Assembly (NCBI GenBank): GCA_017618715.1
Contig: JAFZTS010000031.1
Coordinates: 44,938 to 108,937 of the forward strand
DNA length: 64,000 nucleotides
Source: Bacteroidales bacterium
GTDB lineage: Bacteria; Bacteroidota; Bacteroidia; Bacteroidales; UBA3663
Direction: 5' to 3'
The translations under genes were made by a program, and so were the position numbers. This document shows positions 11,601 through 19,661 of the stretch, piece by piece; the stretch's first letter is position 1; every line of letters begins with the position of its first letter. Below the pieces are notes generated by a model. It did no database searches, was not told the origin of the DNA, and saw only the letters and a program-made list of their open reading frames with translations.

Positions 11601-14600
11601 GATGTATCGGCCTTCGTTGATAACCGACATCGAGGCTGTCCAGTGACTCTTCTGGGTGTCGTTGAATTGTTCATAGACGTCGTTCAAAACGACATCGCCT
11701 TTCTGATACATTAAATATGCGGCATCGCCTGTACCTCCATCGTAATTGCCATCAAAGATATAACGGGTGACATAGAACGCTTTCTGACGCGGGGTCAGTG
11801 CATCATACTGAGCTTGAGTAGAAGCGTTGAGCACTTTCGGCAGAGCGAAGTAGTCGGTACCATAGTTTGTGATGTTCAACTCGCGATATCCATCGACAAA
11901 GGTAAGGTTGCCATCACCATAGATGCCACCAACACCATCGCCACCTACAGAGATGAGGTCGCGCGAATAGCAGTCGATAACCGATGCCGTGGCATTGCCA
12001 TAAATGGTATTGGCAAAGGCGAACACCGATGATGAACCTACCGATACGTTGCCGCCGGCAAAGATGGCATTGTGGATGGTGATGCCGGTTTGATCGATTC
12101 GGCTCCACTCACTGGAACCATTGGTTAGGGTGTTCAGGTCTTCGTTGGTGATAAAGTCACTGGCAGCATAGGAGTGTCCATTAATGGTGACAGCAGCTGT
12201 GGCCTCGGCATATACCTTTACGTTGACTCGGCAGTCTTCGGTAAGGTTGTCGTCGCTGTCATAGTAGTAGCCTTCCTTATCGCCATCGCCCCTCTTGCCA
12301 CTCTTTGTTCCATGACCCGAATAGACGTAGCCAATGTTGCCGCCTCCGAACACATTGCCATAACCGTCAGCAAGGCCGACAGCAGTGCCAATCTCTCCTC
12401 CATGTATGTTGACATCGGTGGTGCCGAAGATAAATCCCTTCGAACTGAGGTCGATGGTTCGCTTTTCTTCTTCAGTCATCCAGCCATTGCTGTTCCAGCT
12501 GTCGAAGCCACGGCCACCGCCGAAGACGTTGCGTTTGACGGTACCCTTATACATATAAATATGTGTCTCGCCATCCTTGGAGATAAGTGCCTGGCCGGCT
12601 TCCTGGCCCTTCACGGTACCACGTCCGATTGGACCGATCTCACCGCCTCCATATAATGAGTTACGGACGGTGCCACCATACATATACAGGTTAGAGTAGT
12701 CCACATAGCTATTGGCTACATATCCTCCGCCGAAAACATTGCCGGCTTCATCCAGATCATTCTTGCCTATGCCATCATGGGCGGTTTCATCGTCGAGCTT
12801 CTCCTCGTATGTTGAATCTTCATAGGTATAACCGACATAGCCATTATACACATAAACGTTGGCTGTACCATAGATGGCACCACCTTCGCCACCGCCGTAA
12901 GCACTACGCTTGATGGCAGGAACGCCAGCATAGAAGTCGTTGGCATCAAGTAATCCAATGACTACATTGCTTTCGCCCGGTATGTCGTTGCTTTCATCGT
13001 TCCAGATGGCTGAAGGAGTGGCAACCTTGTCCACATTTTCTATTTTCCAATTGCCATAGGAACTGTAACCCACGCTGCCGCGCCAACCGCCACCATAGAC
13101 GTTACGCACGGTACCACCTCGAACATAGACATTGGCTGAGGCAATAAAGGAGTTGTTCCCTAACTTGTACTTGTCCTCTACTGCACCCGTAGTACCAGCA
13201 GCATACATATCCTTGCCAACGGTTCCGCCGAGCAGATCGATGTAGGTCGAACCACTGACGGTTGCCGTGGTGCTGTTGTCAGCCAATACCTGACCATAAC
13301 CACCGGCATAACAATATTCCCTGATTGTTGCACCCTGATAGATGTGGACATTGGTGTTGTGCTTCGTGTCGAACTGTGGGTGTCTCAGACGGTAGTCGGT
13401 AGCTAACTGATTGCCCGAAGCAATAGGGTTGGTCAGTCCGCCAAAGTCATAAATGTTGGAAGAGGAAGCAGTAACATCTGTTTCGTCAGCATCTGCTGTA
13501 TATCTGTTGCCTAATGTGAAGACCCAATCGCTGTTTTGGCTTGCCATCTGTCCGACAGAAGCCTTGTTGAGCACGTCACCACCATATCCGCCCCCATAAA
13601 CCTCATAGACCATGGCTCCATCGTTGAGGTTCACTTCGGTATATTGTGACCAGGAGTTCTGACCATAACCGCCACCATAGACAGTGCCGTAAGTAAGGCC
13701 GTATTCATTGCTGTAATAACGAACCGGTGAATTGATGTTCACCTTGCCGTAGAGCGTGCGTCGATAATCGTTGTTGCCACCATAGATATAGTGCACGCGT
13801 GCATTTTCACTGCTAAAGTTCACATTGCCCTCAAAGACATCGCAAGGGAATTCGTTCTTGCTGCCATAAGCTCCAGCAAAGAGCGATGAAGCTATTGAAA
13901 TGGTAGATTCTTCGGGCACGTTGACAATCGTGCGACGGGTGACACCAGCCTGATAACTGCCACCGAAGACCTTATCGAATTTTCCACTGATGAGATCGAC
14001 GACAGCAGCCGCAGTAACGCCTGTAGAATTGGCATGAGCGGCATCAACGGTAATATCCATGCCGAGACCACTGGCATCGCCTGAACCGAATACCAATGTC
14101 TTCAAGAATGTAACGGTATCGGTGGTATTGATAAGTACATAGCTTTGGTTCTGGCACTGGTCCTGCCAGAATATCGGAGCATCCTTGGAACGACCTGCAT
14201 ATCCCTGACCACCGCCATAGACTCTCGCAACCGCATTGTTGGCATATTGACCTGGCTTGAAGTGAACGAAGGCATTATTGATGGTTGGAGCATTTTCAGG
14301 AAGCTTTGAGGTTTGATCAATAGTCCCGACTTTGGTAAGATAGGGATCGATGCTGTAATTGTATGAGGCTTTTGCTCCACCGAAGATATAGTTAACCTTA
14401 CCCTTGTTGTATTCCACGTAAGTAGAAGCGGAAAGCACATCCTCATCGTACGGGGTTTCTCCCGTCGTCAACTTTTCACTGAAGTCATACGAAGATTCGA
14501 TTTTGCCACCGAAGTCGTTACCACCATAAACGTTGTTGGTAATGGTAGGATAGGTAGTCTTGCTGACATCGCCAATATATGCCTCAGCATGTCCGCCGAT

Positions 14601-17132
14601 ACGGGCGTTACAAGCACCAGCGATGGCATCGTAGGCTGTTCCGCCTATAAGGTTGAGGGTGGTATTGCCAGTCAATGGACCTTCAAAGCCACCACCATAG
14701 ATTTTGCCGACATTACCAGCCAGGAGATTGACCGTGGCGTTATAAGAATCGGTTACAGCCCCTGTGCGAACACCGTCATCATCTCGTGTCAATTTGCCCA
14801 CGACACCCATCTCGCCACCGCCGAATACCTTCACGATGTTGACATCGGCAGCATCGTTTGAGTTAAGGTTGATTTCGGTGTTGCCCCAAATCTCTGACTC
14901 TTCACCATAGCCGGCACCGAAGATGCTGAGCGCAGTATTGAAGACATCCTCACGATGATCGACCAACGTCTGGGTAATTGTTCCATCTGAGATGGCTGTT
15001 GCCACATTCTCGGAGATGGCATTCTGCCTCAAGTTGATTTGTACGTCACCATTGATAAATCCACTGCTGTAGCAGCCACCGTAAATCTTGCCATCAACCA
15101 AAAAACCATTCGTGTCAGTATTCCAATTGGCGTAACTGAATGTATGGTTGGTTGCGTCGTATTCTATCCTTTTGGGTTCAAGCTTCAAGCCATCGATGTT
15201 GAGGATCACCTTGGGGCTATTGTCTGAAGCATTTCCTGTGAGACCGCCCATGTGGAAAGCATTGTTGCTTGTCTGTGCCACATTGGCATTGTTGCAACCG
15301 CCTACCAGCTTTTCGAAGATGACGAGATTATTGATGAACCCCATATTGAAAGACCTTCCTGCAGACATGCTGCCAATGTTTCCTCCGAAATAAAGAGAAC
15401 CTACCTTGGCGCTATGCTCTTCATAATCATCGTCGAAAGTGACCGTCGGTATGATGGCTACTTCCACACCTCTCATATATTCTTCGAAGTCGGCTGTTGT
15501 GGTAAGATCCATCTGACTGAAGTCGGGGGAAGACTCTTTGTACTTGGCAAGGATATCGGTATCTGTCCAAGCATTATTCTTCTTTTCGTGAACTTGGCCA
15601 GTAATCATATTCTCACCATTACTGCCGAGGAACATCGAACGGGCCACGACATAGGAACCAATCTTCAGATTGGCCGAAGCATCGGTCAGCTCTCCTCCAA
15701 TCTTGCGAAGGGTAGCACTGTTGCCACCGCAATAGAGTGCGCCACCGATATAGGTGGGATTGCTTTCGCTCTCTCCCTTTACATGGATTAATGTGCTCTC
15801 TACATTCGGACGATGTTGACTAAGGGCTGCTGCAGAAGATAATGAGCCGGGGTTGTAATAGAAATCTCCCCAGAATGAATCATCTTTCAAATTTGCATTG
15901 TCGGTATAGGCATACGAACCGTTACCACCACCATAGACATCGCCGATGATGCTGTTGTGAATTTCCACTTGGGTGCCAAGATATACCTTTCCGGAGATAT
16001 CGTTGCCACCATAGACATTGGTGATCCTACCACCGGTGATAAGCACACGGGCTGCATAAGAAGCCTCGAAGGTTGCAACCGTTGGGCCTTCTTGTAGGCC
16101 GTTGGCATCTACATCCTCCGTGCCAAGTAAGGAAGAACCATTACCATTGCCCGGATTGACATCGGCCATACGGCAACCGCCATAGACGTTGTTGATGATC
16201 ATGTCATCACCCGAGATGGCGAGCAGAATACCATTGGGATAGGTCATGCCGCCGGCATTGCCGCCGGAATAGAGGTTGTCGATGGTGCCTTTCGTCAGAT
16301 GCCAGGTAGGACGGATGGCCATATTGACCTTGTTGTTGCCGCCGAAAACGCGGTTGAACTGATAGGCGGGCTTATTGTCGGTGAACCATTCATCCAACCA
16401 CCCATATGTCTCAAGGACAATCTTTTCACTATCGGAAAGAGCTGTGAAGGAATCGAGATCGGTCAGGTTGTTAAGGGTGATGTCTGTTTGGGTGTTGACT
16501 GTCGCCTTGTTTCCACCTCCGAATACTTGTCCGAAAGCACCAGATTGCAGATCGATAGCCACTTCGGCAATATCAGGCTCGGTAAATGCTGAGGTAGAAG
16601 TGGCAATAACATCGTCTCCGGACTTAACCTGATAAACTCCATCAACGGGCTCTGTTCCATAAGTATAATCACCATTGCCGCCACCAAATAACCTGGCGAT
16701 GTAAATGGGCTTGGCTGAATAAGAAGCGTCATAGGTCGTCTTTACCTTCGCGCCGCCCTTTACTTCACCGGCTATATCATTGCCTCCATAGACATTGCCA
16801 ATGATGATTCGGTTGGTCGAGGTGGTGCCGTCGATTGTAACCGTCGAATTACCGTACACACCAGCCATACGTCCGCCGCCGAACACATTCTTGATCTCTC
16901 CACTGCGGATGATGACCGAAGTCCTGTCATCGGTAGTGTTTTCCTTGTCAAAAGTGTATTCCGACTGCTCGGTTCCGACCTCACCCTGGTTGCCGCCACC
17001 ATAGACATTGCCGCCGATGGAAATCTTCACCTGGGCAGTCGCTGGGGTAACGGCAGAGGTGAGGAGCAGCAAGAGCAAAAGGTTCTTGCAGCCCTTCAAA
17101 GCTTGATATGTAGATGATAGTATTCTTATCAT
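5661..17132 (-). CDS. Giant Y/F-GGGN repeat surface protein with type IX-like C-terminal domain, 3823 aa
   Basis: Residues 1-34 form a signal peptide (poly-Leu core, cleavage near PATA-Q). Repeats with YGGGN, FGGGN, YGGND or FGGGR cores start at once (GGNVYGGGN) and continue to about residue 1700, with dozens of copies. Residues about 1640-2640 carry a second repeat type with the pattern GGxxYxxG...YNxL...FxxAYxC. A GLUG-like patch (FHGNGHTLSG, GNVFNTG) lies near residue 3000. The last 75 residues (GLYIYAKQGKIIVES, then GVYTVNRNKIFVK) resemble a type IX secretion sorting domain ending in a basic residue. The start is preceded by a 40-base gap from the fimbrillin-like gene upstream, so they are probably co-transcribed. 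The likely role is a surface-anchored adhesin or matrix protein delivered by PorU/PorV. No enzymatic motif was seen. I do not recognise a named family for the YGGGN repeats. Confidence 0.8.
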   Translation of the reverse strand: MIRILSSTYQALKGCKNLLLLLLLTSAVTPATAQVKISIGGNVYGGGNQGEVGTEQSEYTFDKENTTDDRTSVIIRSGEIKNVFGGGRMAGVYGNSTVTIDGTTSTNRIIIGNVYGGNDIAGEVKGGAKVKTTYDASYSAKPIYIARLFGGGNGDYTYGTEPVDGVYQVKSGDDVIATSTSAFTEPDIAEVAIDLQSGAFGQVFGGGNKATVNTQTDITLNNLTDLDSFTALSDSEKIVLETYGWLDEWFTDNKPAYQFNRVFGGNNKVNMAIRPTWHLTKGTIDNLYSGGNAGGMTYPNGILLAISGDDMIINNVYGGCRMADVNPGNGNGSSLLGTEDVDANGLQEGPTVATFEASYAARVLITGGRITNVYGGNDISGKVYLGTQVEIHNSIIGDVYGGGNGSYAYTDNANLKDDSFWGDFYYNPGSLSSAAALSQHRPNVESTLIHVKGESESNPTYIGGALYCGGNSATLRKIGGELTDASANLKIGSYVVARSMFLGSNGENMITGQVHEKKNNAWTDTDILAKYKESSPDFSQMDLTTTADFEEYMRGVEVAIIPTVTFDDDYEEHSAKVGSLYFGGNIGSMSAGRSFNMGFINNLVIFEKLVGGCNNANVAQTSNNAFHMGGLTGNASDNSPKVILNIDGLKLEPKRIEYDATNHTFSYANWNTDTNGFLVDGKIYGGCYSSGFINGDVQINLRQNAISENVATAISDGTITQTLVDHREDVFNTALSIFGAGYGEESEIWGNTEINLNSNDAADVNIVKVFGGGEMGVVGKLTRDDDGVRTGAVTDSYNATVNLLAGNVGKIYGGGFEGPLTGNTTLNLIGGTAYDAIAGACNARIGGHAEAYIGDVSKTTYPTITNNVYGGNDFGGKIESSYDFSEKLTTGETPYDEDVLSASTYVEYNKGKVNYIFGGAKASYNYSIDPYLTKVGTIDQTSKLPENAPTINNAFVHFKPGQYANNAVARVYGGGQGYAGRSKDAPIFWQDQCQNQSYVLINTTDTVTFLKTLVFGSGDASGLGMDITVDAAHANSTGVTAAAVVDLISGKFDKVFGGSYQAGVTRRTIVNVPEESTISIASSLFAGAYGSKNEFPCDVFEGNVNFSSENARVHYIYGGNNDYRRTLYGKVNINSPVRYYSNEYGLTYGTVYGGGYGQNSWSQYTEVNLNDGAMVYEVYGGGYGGDVLNKASVGQMASQNSDWVFTLGNRYTADADETDVTASSSNIYDFGGLTNPIASGNQLATDYRLRHPQFDTKHNTNVHIYQGATIREYCYAGGYGQVLADNSTTATVSGSTYIDLLGGTVGKDMYAAGTTGAVEDKYKLGNNSFIASANVYVRGGTVRNVYGGGWRGSVGYSSYGNWKIENVDKVATPSAIWNDESNDIPGESNVVIGLLDANDFYAGVPAIKRSAYGGGEGGAIYGTANVYVYNGYVGYTYEDSTYEEKLDDETAHDGIGKNDLDEAGNVFGGGYVANSYVDYSNLYMYGGTVRNSLYGGGEIGPIGRGTVKGQEAGQALISKDGETHIYMYKGTVKRNVFGGGRGFDSWNSNGWMTEEEKRTIDLSSKGFIFGTTDVNIHGGEIGTAVGLADGYGNVFGGGNIGYVYSGHGTKSGKRGDGDKEGYYYDSDDNLTEDCRVNVKVYAEATAAVTINGHSYAASDFITNEDLNTLTNGSSEWSRIDQTGITIHNAIFAGGNVSVGSSSVFAFANTIYGNATASVIDCYSRDLISVGGDGVGGIYGDGNLTFVDGYRELNITNYGTDYFALPKVLNASTQAQYDALTPRQKAFYVTRYIFDGNYDGGTGDAAYLMYQKGDVVLNDVYEQFNDTQKSHWTASMSVINEGRYINTVQRCDFCGIRGSRLVLRGAMDRAQDKNEADYTNYTINRVGELSLNQNNQNGATHGCYFGIYNVVKLLGGVTSDVKFKSVRTTDTDKPDDAADGSTTYFDWKKARITAPNRNNGTSPNKITLASGVFLEIVKSVDENGDKTYGPITGVVQLDLLNVATGEGGGYVYAENIHGEAQYDPDKNFASVLADANKGYVVTNKAYTYSPASSSDKMETSGNFIHPLKQIVDDCFPTANNFSPEATKSPAHYWYIRGEFFVYEQLISAYTGSAETYSSEITLPLTMSAQGNGKIRLLNVLPGLYTDPSTIGNFIYNDDPELATSDSLRISFATAEKAFGQNDPISYWDWYMASNVDKAKFLLKTYVCREEVTVNGTTYYPGQGITVDTYNSLANYVVENEDGETVSAQSFFNVTNGIGNYKTTGFLLTVDLTNPGKWNDYYTLADANEPVNHKLTTAEFNGLTDSEKANYIKSATLHCIEGGTFGQYYFEQDAVTSKGVYDMQTSDVVSGTDSIQASFKKAYVAKEDCEITIGGTTRTYLANSPISAETLSSISTEDQAHFENAYICVTTVLVSEGNYHVLNELVGETEYSGMDADIQSKFQPAYYCTSAGYWGGKHYIAGKNYQGLDYCQLHEGEREHFTFNFDALELLGNDYIPYDQTGIAGLTNAGANLNNNVIYYDYHTGTNVPENSRIYSKPAFIDYTATVPDEGYSYTGSIFVDGGTEIALTPSTQLDQDQFVKLPNDRQYYAYFGLNDDDKQSDGNYRTYIVTTTFDVGGTMYNAGKKVSESVYNDLGETLQRNLQEVIITPTQYSTTIDGKFYYCIEAYKLGDKDQYIKDYSSNPITALDGTYAIGDSVPVGTILTYNEITTNTVNYQHGLEITGDLPIEEASLYVPVTADFEDMQEDRYVTVIYEYTYSESDDAGVNYETRVEKHIINIRLKFLSGAPIIGKIREPDIVLPLETISFAEPIVEEGAFPVLTGGWQIFSTEEQAKKHRNGRDYLNKTEPMYFYQDMYWVAYYAETRLGRTFSNPVPVHVANYQRMTDVINDEHHMYINHKDLKRDPKIYISDALVENQEYNELDALHEVFALANSDYGTIDGTDNNGRTITGAYGLDFILTNDVAPTRTWTSIGDNDHCFSGEFHGNGHTLSGMQASLFGNLCGNVFNTGVMGSFTSGGIADTGDGHVENCWVWTTGTPDTEKYAVFGNPTNLNYVVNCYYQQEDDQETKFKADNTGAITPRSASDFVNGSVAYDLNSYYLEARYNLFTAEANVSNNPVINHCIFRKADGTLVIENVLDEEGHIVLDENDNVVTQPAPFSLKYTSDYAWHPSWVKPDEYRSYVERFIEDGDFRFANGLKPRTDQRYSSDFGYYIPVYPDDYIFFGQKLSYGLYEDIDHDNHPMAAVKDYAKKDGDVIDNSRHLLLTTDTETENRIYRAPAYFQNGVYGESAIFNATAAFAESYTTDGATYYPHQNMTAIDFTGSNGDTHGITTICSNTEEIQDKVAGIGNDFTDKAEGYHPLLDFERLDNIKVSGLTQNLLAYAPAPDTETNAKTNNVIIDYFDDPEYSENEDGYRTVAVQNADDVHGHAVQKISNSDYSDDNVLFTSITDHLLVDKQDFNAPMAYTFAEETKTNPGKRMWYQRVPDTYVDLSTGWEGISIPFSAELVTTQTKGELTHFYEGSTNGHEYWLRTFDGIKARNTTVQVDTAQFVYLGEGPYTKEYTNTFLWDYYYSKDPEAANMAGQDANTDEYQKEDDARTYYSEEREYSNYPYSAAGTPYIIGFPGVTYYEFDLSGTFVPANTYNEIARLDKQTITFASMTGATIEVSDDELASGKASEDQYGYTFTPNYLSKDIDAGAYILKSDGSAYKKTANATAGIPFRPFFTASSSGGAPKRGLPEEIVFSNTTGIGEITPSSGDLSDGLYIYAKQGKIIVESHRKTIATVRILTPMGINVASFTIEPGQTVSTPINTAGVYTVNRNKIFVK

Positions 17133-17172
17133 ATTTTTTCCGCTATAGACTCCCTCTTTTGTGGGATTTAAC

Positions 17173-18333
17173 TTATTCCGTCGTCAACTCAATCGTCGGA
17201 TTGTCGAGATCGGGTTCGGAGAGCACGTAGAGATAAGTAGGTAATATAGTGAATTTCACCGTGCGCTTTTGACCTCGTGAGATGTTTGTCTCCCTGAAGT
17301 TAAGTTTGTTGTCTGCTTTGCATCCTTTTCTCACCAGATCGCCTTTACGGTTATAGACGTCGTAGTATGACGTGACGACAATCTGATTGGGCATTCCTGG
17401 CAAATAGAAGCCTGGAACACCGAGATACCCTTCGAGGATGTTGGGAATGGATTCAGCTTCGGTCTCTGTTTTGTCATAGATGACAGCAGTACCGCTGGCC
17501 TCTGATGTTTCGGTGTCACTGATTGAATAGATGGCATTATTGTCGCCATCGATAGTGACTGTAAGGTTGTGTTTCTTTGATCCGGTGGCGGAAATTTCCA
17601 CTTTGCGGAGTTTGATCTGGCGTAATGTGCTGTAGAAGGTCTCGAGCGAATATTCGAGGTCAACACAGGAATAAAGGTGATCGAGCAGGAGATAGATGTA
17701 GTTACTGCCTTTAGCCTTCCCGGTATAGGAGAATGATCCGAGTTCGACGCTTCCTGTAGTCGAACTGTTCGTGATGGGACTATCGAATCCTTTCACTCCC
17801 GTGATGATGCAAACATCGGCGGGGGTTACTGCATCGAGGTTGTTGAGCGAGATAACAGCCTTGTTCTCGTAGCTGCCGCTGTTTTTAGCGATGCTGGAAG
17901 AAAGACTTGCAGGCATGAATCCATAAACATAGTAGTTTGTGCCTTGCTTCACGGTGACATTGGAGGACCATCCTGTCTTGGTGATTACTCCATTATCCGT
18001 TTTTTCGACAGCATCTTTATTGAAGGTGAAATCACCTTCTGAACTTACTGCATCATTTGCGATAAGATAGGCATGAATGGTAGCATATTGTGAACTGGCC
18101 TGGGGGTAGAGATCACTGTAAACGCTATAATTGTCCGGTAGAGTGATGGCACGTGTCGAGTTCTGGCCTTCTTCGACGAGAGAATGGGAGAAGGGGATGA
18201 GTTGGAGGGTATCCGAATCGTTCCCCAAGTCCGACACCTCGTCGGAGCAAGCTGTCAGGCAGAGTGTTATCGTGCTCGCCATCAAGAAAGCCTTGATGGC
18301 TGACGGATAAATATGTTTTGCGTTGAGTGACAT
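17173..18333 (-). CDS. Fimbrillin-like lipoprotein, divergent accessory subunit, 386 aa
   Basis: The lipobox LCLTAC puts the lipidated cysteine at residue 29. Arg61 in NSTRAITL lies 32 residues later, matching the processing-site spacing of the other fimbrillins in the operon. The body is beta-rich with features of Mfa-like/FimB-like subunits (NYYVYGFMPA; DHLYSCVDLEYS), but it lacks the SNTxxWEYVG and IKYWD motifs of the three large paralogues and of the next gene upstream. It ends with a strand-rich tail, LYVLSEPDLDNPTIEL. Its place after the main fimbrillins and before the giant proteins suggests a tip, anchor or adaptor subunit. That role is inferred from order and size; the membership in the wider fimbrillin superfamily is likely but not certain. 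Confidence 0.7.
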   Translation of the reverse strand: MSLNAKHIYPSAIKAFLMASTITLCLTACSDEVSDLGNDSDTLQLIPFSHSLVEEGQNSTRAITLPDNYSVYSDLYPQASSQYATIHAYLIANDAVSSEGDFTFNKDAVEKTDNGVITKTGWSSNVTVKQGTNYYVYGFMPASLSSSIAKNSGSYENKAVISLNNLDAVTPADVCIITGVKGFDSPITNSSTTGSVELGSFSYTGKAKGSNYIYLLLDHLYSCVDLEYSLETFYSTLRQIKLRKVEISATGSKKHNLTVTIDGDNNAIYSISDTETSEASGTAVIYDKTETEAESIPNILEGYLGVPGFYLPGMPNQIVVTSYYDVYNRKGDLVRKGCKADNKLNFRETNISRGQKRTVKFTILPTYLYVLSEPDLDNPTIELTTE

Positions 18334-18386
18334 GTTGTGATTGTTTTTCTTCTAACAATTCGTCCTTAAGCGTCGTTATAAGAATT

Positions 18387-19538
18387 CTACCAGTTGTAAA
18401 CGGGATGGTAGTCGGTTCCCGCTTCTTCCCAGTTTTTGATGCCTACCTGCACTTCATCGAAGACAAGGCCGCCACCATCAAGGATCTTGAACTTATAGGT
18501 GTATTCGTAGCCTACCTTCCAGTCCATGTATTCGCCAGGTACGTAGGTGGTCTTTGTTTCTCCGTCCACATTGACGGACATGGTATAAGTATCCTGGGTC
18601 GCCGGCAGGACAGTGTACCAGGTAAGGTGGGCAGGATCGCTATCCGTGCCTTCCCAATAGTCTTGGGTAATGGCTGTAAGGTAACCGTTCGGTACGGCAG
18701 AAATGCTTTCGGTTGTTTCTGTCCCGGAGAGGGGATAAGTGGCGGTCACGGTGCCCTTCTGCGGAATTCGCTTTGTGGCATCGGTGGGTTTGAAACTGAT
18801 ATCTGACAGCGAAGAATGTTGCATCTGGACGCCTTCGGCAAAAGTGAAAATGACGCGTACACGGGCAAAAGGCTTGAGGAACTCGAGGATGACAGGGTTC
18901 CCAAACTGCTTATCGGGATAGATGGTCGTGTTGCCGGTGCTGAACCATAGTCTTGTGAAATAAGGAGCGGCGGCGATAGTTGCATCGGAGGAGGCATCGA
19001 CGGTGGCAGAGAGGGTGACAGGTGTACTATTGGCATTCGCCGTAACGGGAACGATACTTGTCGCAGGATCTGCTGTGGCTTTACCTAATGCATAGCCGAA
19101 GAAGCGATAGGCATTGGCACCAAAGTCCCAATACTTGATGGTCTGATCGGAGGTGATGCCTACATATTCCCAGTCGCTGGTATTGCTGGTGGTCGTATAT
19201 GCTGAATTGCTGGTCCAGTTGACGGTGAAGCCGGGGAATACGGTCTGGTAGCTGGTGTAGCTGCCGGAACTGCTATCGTAGGCATCATTCTTGAAACCAT
19301 AGACGGTAAAGCTCGTCTGAGTCTCCTCAAGGCCCGAGGCACGAGTTACCGCCTGTTCCTTGAGCATACTACCCGAGAAACTGATAGGCTTGTTGTCGGT
19401 AGTCGCTGGTTGGTTGGGGCCGACAACATCATCTTCGCTCGAGCAAGAGGCAAAACATGTCATCGTCAATAGCAGCGCCATCGACAGCAGCTTTGTCAAT
19501 ACCGACTTCCTATTATGCTTGGCAATTTGCATATACAT
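18387..19538 (-). CDS. Fimbrillin family lipoprotein (Mfa-like), 383 aa
   Basis: The frame is open further upstream, but earlier Met codons lie in or beside the hairpin at 19604-19630 and the dyad at 19556-19570; the start MYMQIAKHNRK at 19538 (or 19532) gives a normal lipoprotein signal peptide with lipobox CFASC, Cys32. Arg66 in AVTRASGL is 34 residues later. It shares the paralogue motifs TTTSNTSDWEYVG and IKYWDFGANAYRFF with the three longer fimbrillins, plus the EYMDWKVGYEYTYKFKI block, then ends soon after where the others add a C-terminal domain. It is therefore a short fimbrillin, possibly a minor or terminating pilin. It lies 53 bases upstream of the next fimbrillin-like gene. Confidence 0.8.
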   Translation of the reverse strand: MYMQIAKHNRKSVLTKLLSMALLLTMTCFASCSSEDDVVGPNQPATTDNKPISFSGSMLKEQAVTRASGLEETQTSFTVYGFKNDAYDSSSGSYTSYQTVFPGFTVNWTSNSAYTTTSNTSDWEYVGITSDQTIKYWDFGANAYRFFGYALGKATADPATSIVPVTANANSTPVTLSATVDASSDATIAAAPYFTRLWFSTGNTTIYPDKQFGNPVILEFLKPFARVRVIFTFAEGVQMQHSSLSDISFKPTDATKRIPQKGTVTATYPLSGTETTESISAVPNGYLTAITQDYWEGTDSDPAHLTWYTVLPATQDTYTMSVNVDGETKTTYVPGEYMDWKVGYEYTYKFKILDGGGLVFDEVQVGIKNWEEAGTDYHPVYNW

Positions 19539-19555
19539 TATTATAATACGCGCAC

Positions 19556-19570
19556 GCGAGACCGTCCCGC
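19556..19570. promoter_or_regulatory. Imperfect dyad upstream of short fimbrillin
   Basis: GCGAGAC-C-GTCCCGC is a 7+1+7 dyad with one mismatch, about 18 bases upstream of the chosen start. A related perfect dyad lies upstream of the next fimbrillin gene at 21635-21649. It could be an operator or an mRNA hairpin. Confidence 0.4.
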
Positions 19571-19603
19571 TTTTGTGCGAACAATTCATTTGAAGGGTTG
19601 CAA

Positions 19604-19630
19604 CCATGTGGGGAGTCGAACCCCACATGG
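19604..19630. promoter_or_regulatory. Gene-end hairpin with T-arm-like loop
   Basis: CCATGTGGGG and CCCCACATGG form a perfect 10-bp stem around the loop AGTCGAA. It begins 31 bases after the stop of the 640-aa fimbrillin gene. The core TGGGG-AGTCGAA-CCCCA is identical in the hairpin at 21676-21706 while the outer stem differs in a paired way. No T-run follows. Confidence 0.7.
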
Positions 19631-19661
19631 CTTGTATCTCTCGTTAGAGAGTAGGGAAGGA

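Noticed and set aside
326..17132. The two giant genes as one gene split by a frameshift
   Set aside because: The upstream one ends with a complete C-terminal domain and the downstream one begins with its own signal sequence; a 61-base gap with a hairpin lies between.
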